Part shown: piece after piece, positions 59,822 through 64,000 of the stretch
Layout: the number at the start of each line of letters is the position of its first letter
Position numbering within the stretch: position 1 is the first letter of the stretch
From: G963669295 sp963669295
GTDB lineage: Bacteria; Bacteroidota; Bacteroidia; Flavobacteriales_D; CALLUQ01
Length of the DNA: 64,000 bases
NCBI GenBank assembly: GCA_963669295.1
Contig: OY769938.1
Coordinates: 4,092,001 to 4,156,000 of the forward strand
Direction of reading: 5' to 3'
The notes under the pieces: model-generated
Told to the model about the DNA's origin: nothing
Database searches by the model: none
What the model saw: the letters and a program-made list of their open reading frames with translations, nothing else
Position numbers and translations under genes: made by a program

Positions 59822-62671
59822 ATGAAAGCAATCATAACGATCATAAGTGTCATCATCGCATTACATGCGCATGCTCAATTTTTCCGAAAACAATTCGACA
59901 AAGCCGATTTGCAACTGCAAGACGATTTAACCGGGGTAATCATTACCAACAACGGAAGTATTTATGATGAAGGGTATACCAACAACTTCGAAAAAAATGC
60001 CACAGCTGATTTAACAGACGGTGCAGGAGCTTTAATGAAGGCCTATTTAAACATGTATAGGGCTACTAAAGACAAGTTTTACCTTTATAAGTTTATTGTG
60101 CAGTCAAAAAACGTGCAAGACCGTAGGGATGATGAGGTAGGAGTGAATGCAGACATTGATCAAGTGAATGGAACAGTATACTCGGGTAAGACCATAACTA
60201 CATTCCGACCTAATAAACCTACCTGGAGTTCGGTGCCAACTGCTAATATAGGAGCACCATGGCTGCAAACAATTTATAATGAAGGCAAGATTACTTACCC
60301 GATGGCTGATTTCATATACCTGGTAAAGGTAGAAGAGCCTTCACTAAAGATGGAACTACTGCCCACGATGCCTTATACAGATGGTTCTAACCAGTTGAAT
60401 TTAACCGATTTTGAAGATTATGCCGATTGGTTGTATAACCGCATTAAAGCATCGATCGAATACTATGATACAGCCAGTAATATTCCCAACGTAGCTGCTG
60501 TAACCCCCTGGGTGCCTAATGAAGGAGGGTATATGATCCACAATACCACCACTACATTACATGATTGGAATCAGCAAGGAGCATTGGCCAAAACCATGGT
60601 GGTATTGTATGAAATGATTGTACAGTCGGGGGACTTTAGTCAGGATGCTACCTACTACCTGGATAAGGTCAGAATCATTGCCGAACCATTTAAAGATGAA
60701 TTGGATGTTAATGTGGTAAACGACCATTATGCCTGGGATTATAGAGAAAGTGTAGACTATCCAGAAGATATTTCTCATGCTTCGTTAGAAGTTGAGTTTG
60801 CCTATTTGTGCCATAAATTTGGGGTGCTTGATCAGAGTTTTAACGAGTTGTTTGATGCACTTGATATTGATCGGTTGATTCGGTCATTGACCGAAAGTGC
60901 TTATCAAAGTCCACTCAATGTAAACAATGCGGTAGATGGAAGCAATAAAATTTATGATGATGAAAATGCCGGTCCCAATGAGATGCTTATGGAAGTGGGT
61001 GCCTGGTGTTTTTTGAGTCAAACTACCACTGTTCATGGTGGAACAGATTACATTGGAACAGACATTTATAACATTGCTGCTGAGATTTATTGGGATCAGT
61101 ACATCAAGTACTGGGACATTCAAAGTGCCACTTCCATAGGTGCAGTAGAGCTGTTGTCGCTTTCTTACCTCACCTTGTATGAACAATTGTTCAATCCGGT
61201 TGCTGCTAATCGATTTCCTGGAGTAAACTCAGCCTGGGTAGGTGCTGCAGCAGGTGATTTTGACGATGATGGAGTTGAGGAGATGATTACTGTACGTAAT
61301 GATGATGGGAGGTTTCAACTGTTGCAATATGCGGAGGGGCTACAACGGGTAGATGCTAACGATAACAATATTTACGAACATAATATGGAAACAGTAGATG
61401 ATTTTCTTTTCTCTGAAACCATTCACAATTGGGTAGATGTTGCTGCAGGTGATTTTAACAACGATGGAGTAGATGAGTTCGTTGCTGTTCGACAACAAGA
61501 CGGAGATTTCTTCATTCATGATTATGATGGGACGAACTTTAATTTACTGGCCTCTACTAGTAACAACAACGCAAACCTGGGATGGGCAGGTATCGCTGCT
61601 GGGGACTTTGACCCTAATTCACCAGGCGATGAATTTGCTGCTATTCGTAACTCTGATGGTCGTTTATACCTGTATCGATTTGATGGAACTAACATACAAT
61701 TGGTAGCAAATACCACCATATCCCTTTCTACCTTGGAGTGGGCAGGGCTCACGGCCGGTGATTTTGATGGCAATGGCACTGTAGAAATGGCTGCTATTCG
61801 TAACTCAGATGGTGATTTGAAAATTTATGAATACAACGGAACGGTTATCCAACAAACGTTAACAAACAATACCCCTTCCAGCAGTTCTGTATGGACCGAT
61901 ATTACGGCCGGTGATTTTGACGCAGATGGACTGGATGAAATTATCGCGTACCGAAAAATTAGTGATGGTTCATTCTTTTTGTACAAATGGGATAATGGAG
62001 CCATTGTAGGGAAAGGCAGTGAGACTTTTACTGGTGGACAAGACATACAGGCACTTGGCGCAGGAGCGTTAATACCTGACTCGAAGCTTGAACAGCTCTT
62101 TATGTTACGGAATGTAGATGGTGATATGTTGATGTACTCTTTGGAAGGAGTTTGTCCGGGCTTAAATCTTTGTGATGATGACCTTAATCTAATTGCAGAT
62201 CAACACGATTACCATGTGCCCAACATCTTGCAAATAGGTGGTCAAACGAAAGTAGAAGCAGATTGGGAGGTAGATTTTACAGCAGGGAATGCTATTCTGA
62301 TGAAGCCTGGATTTGAAGCAGAGTACCAAAGTACGGTATTGGCGCAAATTGATGCTACTGGTGCATTAGCCTGTGGAGCTGATCCTATCATTAAGTTACT
62401 TCCATTCGCTCCTGAAAAACCACAAAAAGCTATTGTTACTAACATAATAAAGGTCTATCCCAACCCCAACAACGGCCAGTTTACTCTTAATGTAACAGGA
62501 GCCGAAGCTTATGTGGTAGAAGTATACGATGTAATGGGGAAACAAGTGTGGAACGAACAAGTGCAAGGAACACAACAAACGATCGACCTTACCCAACAGC
62601 CCAATGGCATATACCTGGTAAAGGTAGTGGTAGGCGATGAAGCATTGGTACAAAGAATTGTGAAACAATAA
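59822..62671 (+). CDS. Secreted alpha/alpha-barrel plus FG-GAP protein with T9SS type A tail
   Basis: About 949 residues from the ATG at 59822 (MKAIITIISVIIALHAHAQF, signal peptide); an ATG at 59801 adds seven polar residues and is less likely. Residues about 25-440 are helical, with DGAGALMKAYLNMYRATKDK and DISHASLEVEFAYLCHKFGV, the look of a six-hairpin (alpha/alpha)6 glycosidase, lyase or epimerase. Five FG-GAP-like repeats follow (about 470-760; WVGAAAGDFDDDGVEEMITV, WVDVAAGDFNNDGVDEFVAV, WAGIAAGDFDPNSPGDEFAA). A coathanger-type domain (TAGNAILMKPGFEAEYQSTV, about 820-839) and a type A sorting domain (KVYPNPNNGQFTLNVTGAEA) end the protein. The enzyme type is uncertain. Confidence 0.7.
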   Translation: MKAIITIISVIIALHAHAQFFRKQFDKADLQLQDDLTGVIITNNGSIYDEGYTNNFEKNATADLTDGAGALMKAYLNMYRATKDKFYLYKFIVQSKNVQDRRDDEVGVNADIDQVNGTVYSGKTITTFRPNKPTWSSVPTANIGAPWLQTIYNEGKITYPMADFIYLVKVEEPSLKMELLPTMPYTDGSNQLNLTDFEDYADWLYNRIKASIEYYDTASNIPNVAAVTPWVPNEGGYMIHNTTTTLHDWNQQGALAKTMVVLYEMIVQSGDFSQDATYYLDKVRIIAEPFKDELDVNVVNDHYAWDYRESVDYPEDISHASLEVEFAYLCHKFGVLDQSFNELFDALDIDRLIRSLTESAYQSPLNVNNAVDGSNKIYDDENAGPNEMLMEVGAWCFLSQTTTVHGGTDYIGTDIYNIAAEIYWDQYIKYWDIQSATSIGAVELLSLSYLTLYEQLFNPVAANRFPGVNSAWVGAAAGDFDDDGVEEMITVRNDDGRFQLLQYAEGLQRVDANDNNIYEHNMETVDDFLFSETIHNWVDVAAGDFNNDGVDEFVAVRQQDGDFFIHDYDGTNFNLLASTSNNNANLGWAGIAAGDFDPNSPGDEFAAIRNSDGRLYLYRFDGTNIQLVANTTISLSTLEWAGLTAGDFDGNGTVEMAAIRNSDGDLKIYEYNGTVIQQTLTNNTPSSSSVWTDITAGDFDADGLDEIIAYRKISDGSFFLYKWDNGAIVGKGSETFTGGQDIQALGAGALIPDSKLEQLFMLRNVDGDMLMYSLEGVCPGLNLCDDDLNLIADQHDYHVPNILQIGGQTKVEADWEVDFTAGNAILMKPGFEAEYQSTVLAQIDATGALACGADPIIKLLPFAPEKPQKAIVTNIIKVYPNPNNGQFTLNVTGAEAYVVEVYDVMGKQVWNEQVQGTQQTIDLTQQPNGIYLVKVVVGDEALVQRIVKQ

Positions 62672-62683
62672 AATCAAATACGT

Positions 62684-63061
62684 ATGAAAACAATGAAGCT
62701 TTTTGGAGCATTGCTCCTGTTTTTGGCCCTCGCCAATTTTGCCAACGCCCAGGGATATTCGGGCGGAGGAAATGGCAATGGAGGAACACCACCGTTTACC
62801 GACCTTATTGTGAAAGGCGAAGTGTTGCAAGGCACTGTATTGATGAACAATGCCTTCGACATTCGGGTAAAAACCCCTAAAGGAGAAATCTTTGCCATCA
62901 ATGGACATGGATTTTACAATGCGGGGAAGGTAACTGTTGGCGATACTGTAACCATAAGAATTACCGATACGGCCAACGAGGATGAATGGGATGGTCCTCC
63001 GTGCTATACGTGTACGGTAGCTACCCCTTATCCCAATGCGGCAGGGTTGATACAGCCTTAA
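62684..63061 (+). CDS. Small secreted protein of unknown function
   Basis: 125 residues with a signal peptide (MKTMKLFGALLLFLALANFA; a second Met at residue 4 would serve equally). After cleavage there is a Gly/Asn-rich segment (GYSGGGNGNGGTPPFTDLIV) and then a small beta domain with KTPKGEIFAINGHGFYNAGK and a CYTC pair near the end. There is no sorting domain. It lies 12 bp after the FG-GAP gene, so it is likely co-transcribed. Function unknown. Confidence 0.6.
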   Translation: MKTMKLFGALLLFLALANFANAQGYSGGGNGNGGTPPFTDLIVKGEVLQGTVLMNNAFDIRVKTPKGEIFAINGHGFYNAGKVTVGDTVTIRITDTANEDEWDGPPCYTCTVATPYPNAAGLIQP

Positions 63062-63081
63062 CATAAAAGCCCCAATATGGT

Positions 63082-63151
63082 ACAATGCCTATGCAGCTCG
63101 CTGTGTAGGCATTGTGTCGTTGCCGGGATGTTGTTGCCCGGTTCATTTTTT
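63082..63151 (+). terminator. Two consecutive terminator-like hairpins
   Basis: A perfect 10-bp stem ACAATGCCTA (63082-63091) / TAGGCATTGT (63106-63115) lies 20 bp after the small secreted gene. A second stem CCGGG/CCCGG (63123-63127 / 63137-63141) is followed by ATTTTTT (63145-63151). The second has the T-tract; the first is the stronger stem. Confidence 0.65.
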
Positions 63152-63218
63152 ACTTGAGAAATAAGCAACAAATGGTATAGGAGCATCGCCTGTGCCATAT
63201 TTGATTAGTATTTTTACT

Positions 63219-63238
63219 GCCGGATGTTAACATTCGGC
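63219..63238 (+). promoter_or_regulatory. 20-bp near-perfect palindrome just before the sensor gene
   Basis: GCCGGATGTTAACATTCGGC has 18 of 20 bases symmetrical around GTTAAC and ends 9 bp before the ATG at 63248. A -7-like CATATTTG (63196-63203) upstream puts the start near 63208, so the palindrome would be in the leader, either as an operator or as a hairpin over the ribosome site. Confidence 0.45.
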
Positions 63239-63247
63239 ATTGACCAT

Positions 63248-64000
63248 ATGAAACATTGCTACTTACACACCATCCAAAAGTGGCTTTGCGGGTTGCTGCT
63301 ATGCATAGTGACCTGTTGCCCTAATACTGTCCGTGCACAATTGGCACAGCCCTACCATCAAATTTGGAATGTGGCCAATGGCAAGTTACCTGTCAATAGC
63401 TTTTATCAGGTGTATTTCGACTCCAAAGGCATTGGTTGGTTTGCTGGGCGCGACAATTTGTACAAGTACTTTGAAGGAACATTTGAACGAATAAGTTTGG
63501 GAGAGTATACCACCAACAACACGGTGTTTAGAATTCAGGAGGAGTTGCCGGGCAAAATTTGGATAACGAACATGATGAACGAATGTTTCTATACCGATGG
63601 CGATTCGGTGGTGCCCTTTTCATTCAACGATTCCATTGCTCAATATATTCCTAAAAATCAATACATCAATTCGCTTGGTGTTACAGAAGAAAAACTGTTT
63701 TTGGGGTGCCGAGGTCGTGGATTGTTATGCATTGATAAAAACACAGGTGCTGCGTTCAACTTTATCGAAAAAGTACCCGAACCACTGGATACCATGGCCG
63801 GTCATATTTTTATCAAAATACTCGAAAATGGTGTGGCATTGGGCAGTTACTTTCCTCCAAGAAAAACGAATAAAATATCCCGTTACCAACACTACTTCCA
63901 CCAGTTTGATGCACACAACAATTGGGTGAGCAGCGACACCCTAACACTGCACGTGCCCAGAGGCAGCAACGATGGATACGCCAGAGCGATTCGATTGCAC
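63248..64000 (+). CDS. Beta-propeller (Reg_prop) sensor protein, N-terminal part, cut by the right edge
   Basis: The first 251 codons of a larger gene, open to the window end. Signal peptide-like start (MKHCYLHTIQKWLCGLLLCI, ending TVRAQ). The remainder shows propeller blades of two-component sensor type: IWNVANGKLPVNSFYQVYFD, SKGIGWFAGRDNLYKYFEGT, and LPGKIWITNMMNECFYTDGD. In Bacteroidota such periplasmic propellers are usually followed by a Y_Y_Y domain, one membrane helix and a histidine kinase of LytS type; that part is not in the window and is inference. The gene stands apart from the secreted cluster, behind two terminators and a palindrome. Confidence 0.7.
   Translation, partial: MKHCYLHTIQKWLCGLLLCIVTCCPNTVRAQLAQPYHQIWNVANGKLPVNSFYQVYFDSKGIGWFAGRDNLYKYFEGTFERISLGEYTTNNTVFRIQEELPGKIWITNMMNECFYTDGDSVVPFSFNDSIAQYIPKNQYINSLGVTEEKLFLGCRGRGLLCIDKNTGAAFNFIEKVPEPLDTMAGHIFIKILENGVALGSYFPPRKTNKISRYQHYFHQFDAHNNWVSSDTLTLHVPRGSNDGYARAIRLH

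Noticed and set aside
1..64000. Mobile elements, prophage genes, tRNA or rRNA genes
   Set aside because: No transposase, integrase, terminal repeats, tRNA cloverleaf or rRNA segment was seen; the tail-fibre-like proteins are surface proteins with signal peptides, not part of a phage module.

Overview
The window comes from a member of the Bacteroidota. The evidence is the TAnnTTTG-type -7 promoter elements, many secreted proteins with type IX secretion (T9SS) C-terminal sorting domains, a PorP/SprF plus PorE-like T9SS pair, a fused CcoN-CcoO cytochrome oxidase gene, and the moderate-to-low GC content. The exact order cannot be fixed from sequence alone. I saw no rRNA, tRNA, insertion sequence, integrase or CRISPR array.

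Positions 1-21053 form a compact low-oxygen and stress block. It runs: a universal stress protein (cut by the left edge) with a baeRF-like gene; a dicarboxylate/amino-acid symporter; the cbb3 oxidase biogenesis and structural genes (ccoI, ccoS, ccoNO, ccoQ, ccoP, ccoG, ccoH, and a TauE/SafE family gene); a metallo-beta-lactamase/rhodanese sulfur protein with a ribosome hibernation factor; anaerobic hemN; a CBS-TerB-cupin trio; a cysteine-dioxygenase-like cupin; tryptophan 2,3-dioxygenase followed by paaABCD; Hsp20; and a second Usp. The main discovery here is regulatory. Nine transcription starts share one rule: a CRP/FNR-type box (TGA-N6-TCA) whose centre lies exactly 36.5 bp before the last base of the -7 element (about -41.5 from the inferred start), plus a second box exactly 22 bp further upstream. 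Two divergent promoters are built symmetrically, so that each of the two boxes is proximal for one direction and distal for the other.

Positions 21036-33200 hold a TPR-like gene of unknown function and a long co-directional run of secreted proteins: an FG-GAP/ASPIC protein, five tandem LamG paralogs, and two proteins that share an N-terminal domain but carry different T9SS sorting domains. One of those two has eight 73-residue repeats.

Positions 33201-53000 hold pepP, then a minus-strand series. It contains a PKD/Kazal-like protein, an S41 peptidase lipoprotein, a small outer-membrane protein, a PorE-like OmpA protein, PorP/SprF, a type B cargo protein, a 1090-residue fibre protein (decapeptide repeats, collagen-like repeats alternating with Asp-rich calcium-type loops, S74 chaperone domain), and a 2242-residue SBBP/SprB-repeat adhesin.

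Positions 53000-64000 start with a gene-poor stretch holding a candidate structured RNA and a small DUF6958-type gene with a terminator-like hairpin in its leader. A plus-strand run of secreted proteins follows: a fibre-type protein, a glycoside-hydrolase-like protein, a lectin-like protein of unknown function and an alpha/alpha-barrel plus FG-GAP protein. The last three share one accessory domain and T9SS type A tails. The window ends inside a beta-propeller sensor gene that is cut by the right edge.
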